Below, piece after piece: positions 1 to 8,987 of a stretch of 64,000 nt of DNA. The stretch spans positions 62,001 through 126,000 of the forward strand of contig NZ_JAAWWP010000016.1 in NCBI RefSeq assembly GCF_012273655.1. Reading direction: 5' to 3'. A program made the translations under genes and the position numbers. How positions within the stretch are numbered: position 1 is the stretch's first letter; each line of letters begins with the position of its first letter. The notes beneath the pieces were generated by a model. That model saw nothing but the letters and a program-made list of their open reading frames with translations, was not told the origin of the DNA and ran no database searches. This DNA is from Streptomyces physcomitrii. Lineage in GTDB: Bacteria; Actinomycetota; Actinomycetes; Streptomycetales; Streptomycetaceae.

Positions 1-389
1 ATGAGGCGGGCCACCCGCCGTACCGCGGGCAGGTGCGGCACCGACCGGGGGTGCGGCAGGGCTTCCTGCGCGTACGGGGCGAGCGACTCCGCGCCGTGCA
101 CCCCGGCGACCCACAGCGGCGAGTCGAGGATCTCCCGCGCGTTGAGGGCGCGGCGCCCGGTCACGCACACCAGGGCGAGCCGCGGGTGCGCCGTCAACCG
201 CCCGCAGAGTTCACGGAGATCGGCCGTGTGCCGCGCCATGTCCGGCGTGGGCGGGCTCGGCGGAACGAGGGTGCCGTCGAGGTCGGCGCAGATCAGCGTG
301 TCCACGGCGGGGAACGGGGCGAGTACGGCCCGGTCCGGTGCCCGGAGCCGGTCGGCGGGGCGGCCGGGACCTGCCGCGGTGTGCCTCAT
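1..389 (-). CDS. HAD-family sugar phosphatase (OtsB/SPP-like), partial at window edge
   Basis: Only the first 129 codons are in the window; the frame runs open off the left edge. The start is ATG at 389, overlapping the stop of the upstream transporter gene as ATGA, so translation is probably coupled. After about 30 variable residues comes the HAD nucleophile motif ADLDGTLVPP, then VCVTGRR, as in the HAD-IIB (Cof/sucrose- or trehalose-phosphatase) branch. The family removes phosphate from sugar phosphates. Third in a minus-strand operon behind a trehalose-phosphate-synthase-like gene, it plausibly dephosphorylates that enzyme's product. The substrate cannot be decided from the fragment. Confidence 0.8.
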   Translation of the reverse strand, partial: MRHTAAGPGRPADRLRAPDRAVLAPFPAVDTLICADLDGTLVPPSPPTPDMARHTADLRELCGRLTAHPRLALVCVTGRRALNAREILDSPLWVAGVHGAESLAPYAQEALPHPRSVPHLPAVRRVARL

Positions 390-1537
390 GGCGCCGTCTC
401 CGCCGCGGGCTCGCGCAGCCACAGGGGGGGAACGAGCAGGAGCAGGGCGAGGACCGCCAGGACGGTGAAGCCCGCGCTCAGACCCCCGATCGAGGACGAG
501 AGGCCGACGGCCACCGGTCCGAGGAAGTAACCGGAGTAGCCGATGGTGGAGACCATGGAGATCGCGCGGCCCCGGACGTTCTCCGGGACGGCCCGGTCCG
601 CCGAGGCGAAGAGGGCGGGCGCCGCCGGGGCCAGACCGAGTCCGGTGAGGGCGAAGCCCGCGAGGGCCACCAGCGGTGAGGGCGCCCAGGCGGCGATGAG
701 CAGACCGCAGCCGGTGACCAGCGCGCAGGTGCGCAGGGTGGGGGCCAGCGCGCTCGCGTCGGCGGTGCGCTGGGCGTAGAGCCGCCCGGCGGACATGCAG
801 AGCGCGAAGACCCCCGGTGCCAGGCTGGCCAGCCCGGGAGCGGCATCCAGCTCGAACTCCATCCGGTTGCTGCTCCACTGCTGGACCGCGTTCTCCACCA
901 GGAGTGCCAGGGCGACGGTCACGCCGAGGAGCACCAGGGCCTGCCGCGGGCCCACCGGCGCCGAAGCCTCCTTCGGGCGGGGTGCGGACGCCGCCGCGCC
1001 GGTCGTCGCCAGCAGGGCGGCGGCAGCCACCAGGAACAGCGTGGCGGTGCCCAGCAACGCCCAGGGCGGCGCCCCGAGTTCACGTCCCGCCGCGACGACC
1101 ACGCTCGCCACCACCCCGGCGACCGGGAACATGGCCTGGGCGGACTGCACGAAGTTCCGCCCCGAGCGCGCATGCGCGGCCACCGTGGCGGAGTTGAGGG
1201 CGACATCCACCACTCCGGAGGCCGCCCCGAGCATCGCGAGGCAGACGGCCAGGAACAGCGCGTCGCCCGCACCGCCCAGTACGGGGGCGAGGCAGCCCAT
1301 CGCGAGCAGCCCGCCGCAGAGGACCGCCCCGCCCCGGCGGTCGTAGGCGCGCCCCGAGAGGATCATGGCGGGCAGCGCGCACAGGGGCACGGCGAGCAGG
1401 AGGAAGCCCAGGGATCCGTCGTCCACACCGGTGGTCCGCTTGACCTCCGGGATCAGCGCGCTCCAGCTTCCCCAGAACCATCCGAACGCCAGCCAGGTGG
1501 CGCGCAGAGCCCCGCGCCGCCTCCCCTCACGCGTCAT
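386..1537 (-). CDS. Major facilitator superfamily transporter
   Basis: An integral membrane protein of about 383 residues with around 12 hydrophobic segments, no signal peptide, and the MFS loop-2 type motif GRAYDRRGG (about residue 65). The ATG at 1537 was chosen; a GTG two codons upstream (1543) is also possible. Either start lies inside the end of the GT20 gene, and the stop overlaps the HAD gene, so the three genes form one transcription unit. The sequence resembles the FucP/YbjJ-like group of small-molecule MFS carriers. By position it may move the sugar made or used by the GT20/HAD pair, possibly as exporter; the direction and substrate are inference. Confidence 0.82.
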   Translation of the reverse strand: MTREGRRRGALRATWLAFGWFWGSWSALIPEVKRTTGVDDGSLGFLLLAVPLCALPAMILSGRAYDRRGGAVLCGGLLAMGCLAPVLGGAGDALFLAVCLAMLGAASGVVDVALNSATVAAHARSGRNFVQSAQAMFPVAGVVASVVVAAGRELGAPPWALLGTATLFLVAAAALLATTGAAASAPRPKEASAPVGPRQALVLLGVTVALALLVENAVQQWSSNRMEFELDAAPGLASLAPGVFALCMSAGRLYAQRTADASALAPTLRTCALVTGCGLLIAAWAPSPLVALAGFALTGLGLAPAAPALFASADRAVPENVRGRAISMVSTIGYSGYFLGPVAVGLSSSIGGLSAGFTVLAVLALLLLVPPLWLREPAAETAP

Positions 1538-2999
1538 GCGCACGCCCCGCCGCGGGGACGGCGGCCGCCGCGGACTCGGGCAGGTCGATCCCGAGCAGGC
1601 CGAGTTGCCGCGCGGTCCAGTGCGGCAGGGCGAAGCGCGCCGCCGCCTCGTGGAGGACCCGGCTCGCCGCGGTCCGCCGGGACGGCGTCATGGTGAGCGC
1701 CTCGACGAGCGCGTCCGCCTGGTCGACCAGGTCGTGCGGATGCACCCGCAGGGCGCCGTCACCGAGGACCTCCCCGGCGCCGCAGGTGTGGGACACCACG
1801 AGAACGGGCTCGCGTGCCCCCATGGCGATCGCCTCGAAGGCGGTCAGATTCTGCCCGTCCGCGGTCGAGTTGAGCACCACCGCGTCGGCCCTCGCCAGGG
1901 CCCCGAAGGTCAGGCCCCGGTCGTTGCCCGTCAGCAGGCGGATCCGCTCCTCGCCGAAGTGCCGGTTGGCCGCGTCGACCGCCTCCTCGGTCATCCGCAG
2001 ATACGCGGCATTGGCGCCGATGTGCAGCCGGTGGGGATTGATCCGCAGCAGCAGCCGGGCATCGGCCGCGGCCGGGTGCTCCGCGGCGATCCGGAAGGCG
2101 GCCACCGCCCGGTGCGCGTTCTTGATCGGATCCGTCCGTCCCGAGTGCACCACCAGGGGCCGTTCGCCCACCCAGGCGTCGAGTTCCTCGGGCCAGGAGC
2201 GCGGAAGGCCCTTCAGCGCGTCCGGGCTGTAGCTCAGCGGTTCGGCGGCGACGCGGACCTCCCGGCCGTCGAGGCGCACCGTCCCCGCCTCGTGGTCGAC
2301 CCGCGCCCCGGGCACCAGGTCCTCGACACAGCGCAGGAAGTTCCTGCACCACCGCCGGGCGAAGAAGCAGACCACGTCCGCACCGAGCATTCCCCGCAGG
2401 AGGTCGTCGGCGAACTGCCTTGGCAGCAGCGTCAGACCCTCGGGGCCGGGCCAGGCGATGTGGTGGAAGAAGAGCACCCGGGCGGTGGGGTCGGCCCGGC
2501 GCAGCCGGGCGGGCACCATGCCGAGCTGGTAGTCGTGGATCAGATAGCCGGCGCCCGCCCCCGGGGACTGCGCGAGAAGCGCCTCGGTGATGTCCTCGTT
2601 GAGGGCGTGCAGCGACTCCCAGGCGCGCCGGGAGGCCCGGTCGAAGGAGGGCGCGCTCCACCGGTCCCAGAGGTTGTGCATGGTGTGCCACAGCACTTCG
2701 GTGGTCAGGCCGTAGTGCTCGGTGGACAGGGTCTCGGGCGCGTGCCGGACCAGGCGGACCCGGATCTCCTGACCGCCCGCCGCCCGTACCGTCACGCCGT
2801 CCGGGGAGCGCTCCGCGAGCGCGCGGTCCTCCTCGGAGGCCGCACTGGCGACCACCGTGGTGCGCAGCCTGCTGGCCATGTCCCCGACGACGCTGCCCGT
2901 GCTCACCGAGAGGCGGGGCACCACGCGCTCGTCGACCCGCTCGTGGACGACCGGTGCCGGTTTCGTCGCGACCAGGACTGCTGGACTCTGACGTGCCAT
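1527..2999 (-). CDS. GT20 family glycosyltransferase (trehalose-6-phosphate synthase-like, possibly a pseudoglycosyltransferase)
   Basis: 490 residues, the usual size of OtsA. Recognisable OtsA blocks in order are IHDYQLGMVP (acceptor-site HDY), FFHHIAWPGPE, GRTDPIKN (phosphate-binding R and K), and DGQNLTAFE followed by PVLVVSHTCG (nucleotide-sugar site). The N-terminal OtsA motif with the substrate arginine (SNR) reads VATK here and the following glycine-rich loop is altered, as in GT20 members recruited to secondary metabolism such as VldE/ValL. ATG at 2999 has a GGGAG-type ribosome site about 7 nt upstream; the frame stays open further upstream but looks non-coding there. It heads an operon with the transporter and phosphatase. 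It probably couples a nucleotide sugar or cyclitol to a sugar phosphate; trehalose itself is not certain. Confidence 0.82.
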   Translation of the reverse strand: MARQSPAVLVATKPAPVVHERVDERVVPRLSVSTGSVVGDMASRLRTTVVASAASEEDRALAERSPDGVTVRAAGGQEIRVRLVRHAPETLSTEHYGLTTEVLWHTMHNLWDRWSAPSFDRASRRAWESLHALNEDITEALLAQSPGAGAGYLIHDYQLGMVPARLRRADPTARVLFFHHIAWPGPEGLTLLPRQFADDLLRGMLGADVVCFFARRWCRNFLRCVEDLVPGARVDHEAGTVRLDGREVRVAAEPLSYSPDALKGLPRSWPEELDAWVGERPLVVHSGRTDPIKNAHRAVAAFRIAAEHPAAADARLLLRINPHRLHIGANAAYLRMTEEAVDAANRHFGEERIRLLTGNDRGLTFGALARADAVVLNSTADGQNLTAFEAIAMGAREPVLVVSHTCGAGEVLGDGALRVHPHDLVDQADALVEALTMTPSRRTAASRVLHEAAARFALPHWTARQLGLLGIDLPESAAAAVPAAGRAHDA

Positions 3000-3356
3000 A
3001 CGCCCTCTCCCTCGGCGGTGTGCTTCCCCTCGGTCACCGGCCGAGGCCCGCCCGCGCATACTCTCGGGACGACCGTGGCGGGTGACCGGTCCTCCGGCCG
3101 GGGCGGTGTTCCGCGGACCGTCGGGGGCCCGGGGGTCCCCGTCCATGGTGGGTCGCCGGGCGGGGGTGCGGAACCGGGCCTCGGTCACCTGTTCAGGGGA
3201 CATGACGCCCCTCCACGCGGCCTGTTCAATGCCCACTGCGGCCTCGTCGCCCCTAACTCCTGTGCGCCGGCCGGGCAGTTGTGCCGACGGGCCGCCGTCC
3301 CCGACGCCGTGCGACGCGGGCCGCCACCGCGCACGCCCGAGGCAGAAGGGGCTTCC
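3000..3356. other. Intergenic region between divergent GT20 and ROK genes
   Basis: This 357-nt stretch separates two divergent operons and must contain both promoters. No convincing hexamer pair, DasR-type site or hairpin could be picked out by eye. The A/T-richest part is around 3225-3265, upstream of the ROK gene. Open frames crossing it are continuations of antisense frames and look non-coding. Confidence 0.5.
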
Positions 3357-4277
3357 ATGAGTGACCCGGGACGCGTCCTGGCCGTCGACGTCGGCGGTAC
3401 GTGGACCAAGGCCGCCGTCGTCGAGGGCGGCCCCGAGGACCCGGCCGTACGGGCGCGGCGGCGCGTCCGGACTCCCCGGTGCGCGGACGGCACCGAGAAC
3501 GCCGAGGCGGTGGTGGCCCTCGTCGCCGAACTGGCCGCCCGCTTCGCCGAGCGGGACCACGGCCCGGTGGAGGCGGTAGGCGTGGTGGTGCCCGGCATCG
3601 TCCAGGACGGCGTCGGGGTCCACTCGGTCAATCTGGGCTGGCGGGACTACCCCTTCCGCGAGGCGCTCGCCAAGGCGGTCGGCGCGCCGGTCGCCTTCGG
3701 GCACGATGTCGCGGCCGCCGGGCTCGCCGAATGGCGCCTCGGCGCGGCGCGGGGCTTGACGGACGTGGTGGTGATGCCGATCGGCACCGGCATCGCCTCG
3801 GCGCTGATCCTCGGCGGGCGGCCCCTGACCGGCGGATACGCGGGCGAGATCGGGCACGTCGACATCGGCCACGGCGAACAGTGCCCCTGCGGTCAGCGCG
3901 GCTGCCTGGACCATGTGGCCTCGGCCGCCTCCGTGGCCCGGCGGTTCGGCGAGCGCTCCGGTCGTACGGTACGGGGATCCGCCGAGGTGCTGCGCGCGGC
4001 CCGGGCCGGTGACCGGGTCGCCGCGGAGGTCTGGGACGAGGCGGTCACCGCGCTCACCCGGGGCGTGCTGCTCCTCGCCACACTGCTCGGCCCGCAGCGC
4101 GTGGTCCTGGGAGGCGGGCTGGCCCTGGCCGGGGAAGCGCTGACCGGCCCCCTGAACCGGCGGCTGACCGAGCAGATCACCTTCCAGCGCCGCCCCGAAC
4201 TGCGGTGCGCCGCCTTCGGCGCCGAATCCGGCTGCATCGGCGCGGCCCTGCTGGCATGGGAGGCGGTCGCACCGTGA
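3357..4277 (+). CDS. ROK-family sugar kinase (probable N-acetylglucosamine or related amino-sugar kinase)
   Basis: 306 residues. The ATP phosphate-binding motif DVGGTWTK is at residues 11-18, the catalytic region carries GHDVAAAG, and the ROK zinc signature CPCGQRGCLDH follows GHVDIGHG. ROK kinases phosphorylate hexoses at C6 in the cytosol. The stop overlaps the GTG start of nagA (GTGA), so the two are one unit and the natural product would be GlcNAc-6-phosphate for NagA; other N-acylhexosamines are possible. The ATG at 3357 was chosen because the ROK fold begins eight codons later; the open frame upstream is unrelated sequence. Confidence 0.85.
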   Translation: MSDPGRVLAVDVGGTWTKAAVVEGGPEDPAVRARRRVRTPRCADGTENAEAVVALVAELAARFAERDHGPVEAVGVVVPGIVQDGVGVHSVNLGWRDYPFREALAKAVGAPVAFGHDVAAAGLAEWRLGAARGLTDVVVMPIGTGIASALILGGRPLTGGYAGEIGHVDIGHGEQCPCGQRGCLDHVASAASVARRFGERSGRTVRGSAEVLRAARAGDRVAAEVWDEAVTALTRGVLLLATLLGPQRVVLGGGLALAGEALTGPLNRRLTEQITFQRRPELRCAAFGAESGCIGAALLAWEAVAP

Positions 4278-5419
4278 CACCGCGACGGCAGGTCATCGGC
4301 GGCGGCCGGGTGGTGACCCCCGAGGAAGTCCTCGACCCCGGCTGGGTCGTCGTGCGCGACGGCGTGATCGAGACCGTCACCGCCGCGCCCCCGCAAGCGG
4401 GCCCCGAGCCGGTGACGGACCTCGCCGGCGGCTGGCTGGTGCCGGGCTACGTGGACCTGCACTGCCACGGCGGGGGCGGCGCCTCGTACACCGACAGGGA
4501 TACGGAGCAGCTGGCGACCGCGGTCGCCGCGCACCGCCGCCACGGCACCACCACGACCCTGGCCAGCCTGGTCTCCGGCCCGGTCCCCGAACTGCTCGCG
4601 CAGATCAGCCGGCTCGCCGACCTCGTGGACGACGGCCTGCTCGCGGGCATCCACCTGGAGGGCCCCTTCCTCTCCGCGGACCGTTGCGGCGCCCACGACG
4701 CGAGGGCGCTGCGCCCGCCGGACCGCGCCACGGTGGCCCGGCTCCTCGCCGCCGGACGCGGCGGTGTCCGCATGGTCACCCTCGCGCCGGAACTGGAGGG
4801 CGCGACGGACGCGATCCGGCAGCTCACCGATGCGGGGGTGATCGCCGCGATCGGCCACACCGACGCGGACGAGGCGCAGATCCGCTCCGCCGTCGACGCC
4901 GGGGCGACGGTGGCGACGCACCTGTTCAACCAGATGCGCCCCCTGCACCACCGCGAACCCGGGCCGATCGGCGTGCTGCTGGACGACGAACGGGTCGCCG
5001 TCGAGCTCATCTGCGACCTGGTGCTGGTGCACCCGACCATGGTCCGGATCGCCGCCGGGTACGCCGGACCGGACCGCACCGTGCTCGTCACCGACGCGAT
5101 GGCCGCCGCCGCTCACGGCGACGGCAGCTACCTGCTCGGCTCGCTCCCCGTCACCGTCCACCGGGGACGGGCCACCGTGGACGAGAGCGGAGCGCTGGCC
5201 GCCAGCACCCTGACCATGGACGCGGCGGTGCGCAACTTCGTCCGCGACTGCCGGATGACGGTCCCGGCGGCGGTCGCCGCGGCCTCGGAGCGTCCCGCGC
5301 GGCTGCTCGGACAGCCGGGCGGCATCGGTGCCATCCGGCCCGGCGCCGTCTCCGACCTGGTCGTACTCGACGAGGACCTCCGTCCCCAACGCGTCATGCG
5401 GCACGGCGCCTGGATCTGA
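4274..5419 (+). CDS. nagA: N-acetylglucosamine-6-phosphate deacetylase
   Basis: 381 residues, normal family length. It removes acetate from GlcNAc-6-phosphate to give glucosamine-6-phosphate in cytosolic chitin and cell-wall sugar catabolism. The amidohydrolase metal and catalytic residues are all visible: DLHCHGGGG (His63, His65), HLEGPF (Glu129), IGHTDAD (His195), THLFNQM (His216) and catalytic Asp274 in VLVTDAMAA. The start is GTG at 4274, overlapping the kinase stop by 4 nt, so translation is coupled. The kinase-deacetylase pair can process free GlcNAc. No glucosamine-6-phosphate deaminase (nagB) is adjacent. Confidence 0.92.
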   Translation: MTPRRQVIGGGRVVTPEEVLDPGWVVVRDGVIETVTAAPPQAGPEPVTDLAGGWLVPGYVDLHCHGGGGASYTDRDTEQLATAVAAHRRHGTTTTLASLVSGPVPELLAQISRLADLVDDGLLAGIHLEGPFLSADRCGAHDARALRPPDRATVARLLAAGRGGVRMVTLAPELEGATDAIRQLTDAGVIAAIGHTDADEAQIRSAVDAGATVATHLFNQMRPLHHREPGPIGVLLDDERVAVELICDLVLVHPTMVRIAAGYAGPDRTVLVTDAMAAAAHGDGSYLLGSLPVTVHRGRATVDESGALAASTLTMDAAVRNFVRDCRMTVPAAVAAASERPARLLGQPGGIGAIRPGAVSDLVVLDEDLRPQRVMRHGAWI

Positions 5420-6178
5420 ACAGCCCCTCGGGGCCGGTGGGTTCGCGTCGTACGGGATTCCTCACCCGCCATCCACCCCGACCAGGCCCGCACTCCCGGC
5501 ATCGTCCCGGCCGTCGCCGAGTCCGACGCGCCCATGAGGCGGTGCCGGAACAGGGTCAGCGCCCCGAGAGAGCCGATGTGCTTCCCGCTGCCCGCCGAGC
5601 GTCGCGGTCGCGCTCGTACCGCAGGCCGAACGCGAAGGCCCAGCCGCCCGGTTGCCCGCACAGTCTGCGCAGACGGAGCGACCGCCCCCCCCAGAACACC
5701 CCGGTCAATCCGGCCGATCCGGCAACCCCGTCGTGCATGTCCGTCGATGGTGACCCTCTGACCATGAGCTCTGCGTACGGTGGCCCCGGTCCACTGTCGG
5801 GCCAACGTACGTGCGCGGAGCTGCCCTTCGGGGTCGCCCTACCGTGTCCCGCGCGTTTCCGTCGCCGTCGGCCTGCCCCGGTGGGCCGAATCTCGTCGCG
5901 TCTTCGCGGTGCCGGGCATCGCGACCCCGCAGGGACTTCGGGACGCTCTCCCCGATCACGTCCGGAAACCATCGGTGCAGGAGCAAACGTCCCTCGGGCG
6001 CGATCATCGTATCGAGCGAATGTCGGCGGATTCCCTTGGTCCGGAGGACGAAGGGGCCCTTAGTGTTCCCCTGGATCTGGAGGGTTCTCCTCCTTTCGGC
6101 GCTTTTCCACGCTTTTCCCTTCCTATGAACCGTCGCGTCCTGATGCACGACCTCGCCCGACCAAGGAGAGCTTGCCCG
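5420..6178. other. Long intergenic region upstream of the encapsulin operon
   Basis: 759 nt without a recognisable gene; the short open frames on both strands have no family features. Base composition is noticeably less G+C-rich from about 5985 to 6135. This part contains a possible promoter (TTGGTC at 6036-6041, 19 nt, TAGTGT at 6061-6066) and a pyrimidine-rich stretch at 6085-6122, giving a leader of about 100 nt. The AAGGAGAG at 6163-6170 is the ribosome site for the shell gene. The region is long enough for complex control of 2-methylisoborneol synthesis, but no operator was recognised. Confidence 0.5.
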
Positions 6179-7591
6179 ATGACTGTTGAATCGAGCTCGG
6201 AAGCGCGGCTGGAAGTACCCCGGCAGTCCAGCCTGGGGACGGCCGCCGCCCGCAACCTCGCCAGTACGACGAAGTCCGCCCCGCAGATGCAGGAGATCAC
6301 CTCCCGGTGGCTGCTGCGCATGCTTCCCTGGGTCGAGACCAAGGGGGGCGCCTACCGGGTCAACCGACGGCTGTCCTTCACGGTGGGCGACGGACGGGTG
6401 GAGTTCGTCCAGGACGGGGCCGCGGTCCGGGTCATCCCCCAGGAGCTGGGCGAACTGGCCCCGCTGCGGGACTTCGACGACGTCGAGGTGCTGACCGCCC
6501 TCGCCGACCGGTGCGTACAGCGTGACTTCCGGGCGGGGGAGACGCTGGTCGAACGGGGCGCGGCCGCGGACCGGCTCCACCTGGTCGCGCACGGCCGGAT
6601 CGGCCAGACCTCCGTCGGCAACTACGGCGACGAGGTCACCCTGGACGTCCTGGCGGACGGGGACCACTTCGGGGAGCACATCCTGCTGGACGACGACGCC
6701 CGGTGGACGCAGACTGCCACCGCCGAGAGCGCGGGCACACTGCTCACCCTGTCCCGCGCGGACTTCGCGGCCATCGTGTCGACCTCGCCGGAACTCCGCG
6801 CCCACCTCGCCGAGTTCACCGCACGCTCGCGGCAGCGGCAGAACCACCGCGGTGAGGCGGAGATCGCGATGTCGGCCGGCCACGTCGGCGAGTACGAGCT
6901 GCCCGGAGCGTTCGCGGACTACGAGCTGAAGCCGCGCGAGTACGAACTCTCGGTCGCCCAGACCGTTCTGCGGGTCCACACCCGGGTGGCCGACCTCTAC
7001 AACGGTCCGATGAACCAGACACAGGAGCAGCTCAGGCTCACCATCGAGGCACTGCGGGAGCGGCAGGAGCACGAGCTGGTCAACAACCGGGAGTTCGGCC
7101 TGCTCCACAACGCCGACTTCAAGCAGCGCATCCAGCCGCACTCCGGCCCGCCGACCCCGGACGACCTGGACGAGCTGCTCTGCCGCCGCCGGGGCACCAA
7201 GTTCTTCCTCGCGCACCCCCGGGCCATCGCGGCGATGGGACGCGAATTCAACGCGCGCGGCCTCTACCCGGACCACACCGACCTCGGCGGCCAGCAGGTT
7301 CCCGCGTGGCGCGGTGTGCCGATCCTGCCCTGCGGCAAGATCCCCATCACCGCGGAGAAGACCAGTTCGATCCTCGCCGTACGTACCGGCGAGGAGAACC
7401 AGGGCCTCATCGGCCTCCGGCAGACCGGCCTGCCGGACGAGTACGAACCGGGCCTCTCGGTCCGCTTCATGGGCATCGACGAGAAGGCGATCATCTCCTA
7501 CCTCGTCAGCACCTACTACTCCGCCGCCATCCTCGTGCCCGACGCGGTCGGCGTGCTGGAGAACGTACAGATCGCCCACCGGCCCAGGTAG
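6179..7591 (+). CDS. Family 2B encapsulin nanocompartment shell protein
   Basis: 470 residues. This is an HK97-fold shell protomer with an inserted cyclic-nucleotide-binding-like domain at about residues 98-215 (FRAGETLVERG, DHFGEHILLDD), which defines family 2B encapsulins. The flanking N-arm (SLGTAAARNLAST, TSRWLLRMLPWVE) and the C-terminal HK97 part (GTKFFLAHPRAIAAMGREFN, VPILPCGKIPI, STYYSAAILVPDA) match the SrpI-like family. Many copies self-assemble into a shell in the cytosol. The ATG at 6179 has AAGGAGAG 8 nt upstream. The next two genes encode 2-methylisoborneol synthase, the known cargo of this shell type, and its methyltransferase. Whether the CBD binds a nucleotide is unknown here. 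Confidence 0.93.
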   Translation: MTVESSSEARLEVPRQSSLGTAAARNLASTTKSAPQMQEITSRWLLRMLPWVETKGGAYRVNRRLSFTVGDGRVEFVQDGAAVRVIPQELGELAPLRDFDDVEVLTALADRCVQRDFRAGETLVERGAAADRLHLVAHGRIGQTSVGNYGDEVTLDVLADGDHFGEHILLDDDARWTQTATAESAGTLLTLSRADFAAIVSTSPELRAHLAEFTARSRQRQNHRGEAEIAMSAGHVGEYELPGAFADYELKPREYELSVAQTVLRVHTRVADLYNGPMNQTQEQLRLTIEALRERQEHELVNNREFGLLHNADFKQRIQPHSGPPTPDDLDELLCRRRGTKFFLAHPRAIAAMGREFNARGLYPDHTDLGGQQVPAWRGVPILPCGKIPITAEKTSSILAVRTGEENQGLIGLRQTGLPDEYEPGLSVRFMGIDEKAIISYLVSTYYSAAILVPDAVGVLENVQIAHRPR

Positions 7592-7671
7592 GGGCGCGGC
7601 GCAGCACCGTGAACCGGACCGTGCGCCCGGATGCCGTCGAACGCCTGCCCACCTCACCAAGGGAGCCACGC

Positions 7672-8970
7672 ATGCCCCTGCCCGAGCTGCCGCCTCCGCG
7701 GTCGAGCCTCCCGGAGGCCGTCACCCGCTTCGGTGCGACCGCACTCGGCGCACTCGCCGCCCGCGCCCAGGAAACCGGTGCCGTCGGCGACACCTCCTCC
7801 GGCGTACCCGCACCACCGGCACCGCCGGCCGGCCTCGCTCTCGGCCCGTCACCGACCGCCGTACCGCCGACCGGCACGCTCGGGCCGGGAGCCGGACTGG
7901 AGCGGCTGCTGCGCGGGCCGCACGGCCTGGGCACGGCCGGTCTGCGGCTGACCCCCCGCGAGGAGCCTCCCGCGCCGGTGGCCGCGGAGCGGGGCCGACC
8001 GGTCCCGGGCCTCTACCACCACCCGATCCCCGAGCCCGACCCGGGGCGCGTCGACGAGGTCAGCCGCAGGATCAAGGCCTGGGCGCTGGACGAGGTCTCC
8101 CTCTATCCCGAGGAATGGGAGGAGCAGTTCGACGGCTTCTCCGTGGGCCGCTACATGGTCGGATGCCATCCGGACGCACCCACCGTCGACCATCTGATGC
8201 TCGCCACCCGCCTGATGGTCGCCGAGAACGCCGTGGACGACTGCTACTGCGAGGACCACGGCGGATCACCGGTCGGCCTCGGCGAGCGGCTGCTGCTCGC
8301 GCACACCGCACTCGACCCCCTCTACACCGCACGGGAATACCAGCCGGACTGGGCGGCCTCCCTCCACGCGGACGCCCCCCGGCGCGCCTACCGCTCCGCC
8401 ATGGACTACTTCGTCCGCGCGGCGGCGCCCTCCCAGGCGGACCGGCTCCGCCACGACATGGCACGACTGCACCTGGGGTACCTCGCCGAAGCGGCCTGGG
8501 CCCAGCAGGACCAGGTCCCGCAAGTCTGGGAGTACCTGGCGATGCGCCAGTTCAACAACTTCCGGCCCTGCCCCACCATCACCGACACCGTCGGCGGCTA
8601 CGAACTCCCGGCCGACCTGCACGCCCAGGCCGACCTGCAGAAGGTCATCGCCCTGGCCTCCAACGCCACGACGATCGTGAACGACCTCTACTCGTACACC
8701 AAGGAACTCGACGCTCCGGGCCGGCATCTGAACCTGCCCGTCGTGATCGCCGAGCGCGAGGGGCTGTCCGACAAGGAGGCCTACCTCAAGTCGGTGGAGA
8801 TCCACAACGAACTGATGCACGACTTCGAGACCGAGGCCGCGGCACTGGCCACCGCCTGTCCCGTCCCGAGCGTAGGGCGCTTCCTACGGGGCGTCGCCGC
8901 CTGGGTCGACGGCAACCACCACTGGCACCAGTCCAACACCTATCGCTACAGCCTGCCCGACTTCTGGTAA
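7672..8970 (+). CDS. 2-methylisoborneol synthase (encapsulin cargo terpene cyclase)
   Basis: 432 residues. The class I terpene synthase signatures are DDCYCED (residues 189-195, the unusual Asp-rich motif of 2-MIB synthases) and the NSE triad NDLYSYTKE (337-345). It cyclises 2-methylgeranyl diphosphate to 2-methylisoborneol, an earthy volatile. The first 110 residues are rich in proline, alanine and glycine and look disordered; in family 2 encapsulin cargo such a segment serves as the loading domain. The ATG at 7672 has AAGGGAG 6 nt upstream. It lies 80 nt after the shell gene and 17 nt before the methyltransferase, in one operon. The family and product call is strong. Confidence 0.94.
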   Translation: MPLPELPPPRSSLPEAVTRFGATALGALAARAQETGAVGDTSSGVPAPPAPPAGLALGPSPTAVPPTGTLGPGAGLERLLRGPHGLGTAGLRLTPREEPPAPVAAERGRPVPGLYHHPIPEPDPGRVDEVSRRIKAWALDEVSLYPEEWEEQFDGFSVGRYMVGCHPDAPTVDHLMLATRLMVAENAVDDCYCEDHGGSPVGLGERLLLAHTALDPLYTAREYQPDWAASLHADAPRRAYRSAMDYFVRAAAPSQADRLRHDMARLHLGYLAEAAWAQQDQVPQVWEYLAMRQFNNFRPCPTITDTVGGYELPADLHAQADLQKVIALASNATTIVNDLYSYTKELDAPGRHLNLPVVIAEREGLSDKEAYLKSVEIHNELMHDFETEAAALATACPVPSVGRFLRGVAAWVDGNHHWHQSNTYRYSLPDFW

Positions 8971-8987
8971 GAGAGAAGGAACCACCC

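Noticed and set aside
3000..3356. DasR (dre) operator before the ROK-nagA pair
   Set aside because: A site like the dre consensus was expected from biology, but no sequence close to it could be found in the gap.
1365..4277. Very long open frames through 1.4-4.3 kb on both strands beyond the GT20 and ROK genes
   Set aside because: In this high-GC DNA antisense and out-of-phase frames stay open by chance. Family homology starts only at the chosen start codons, and the extensions are Arg/Pro/Gly-rich with no motif.
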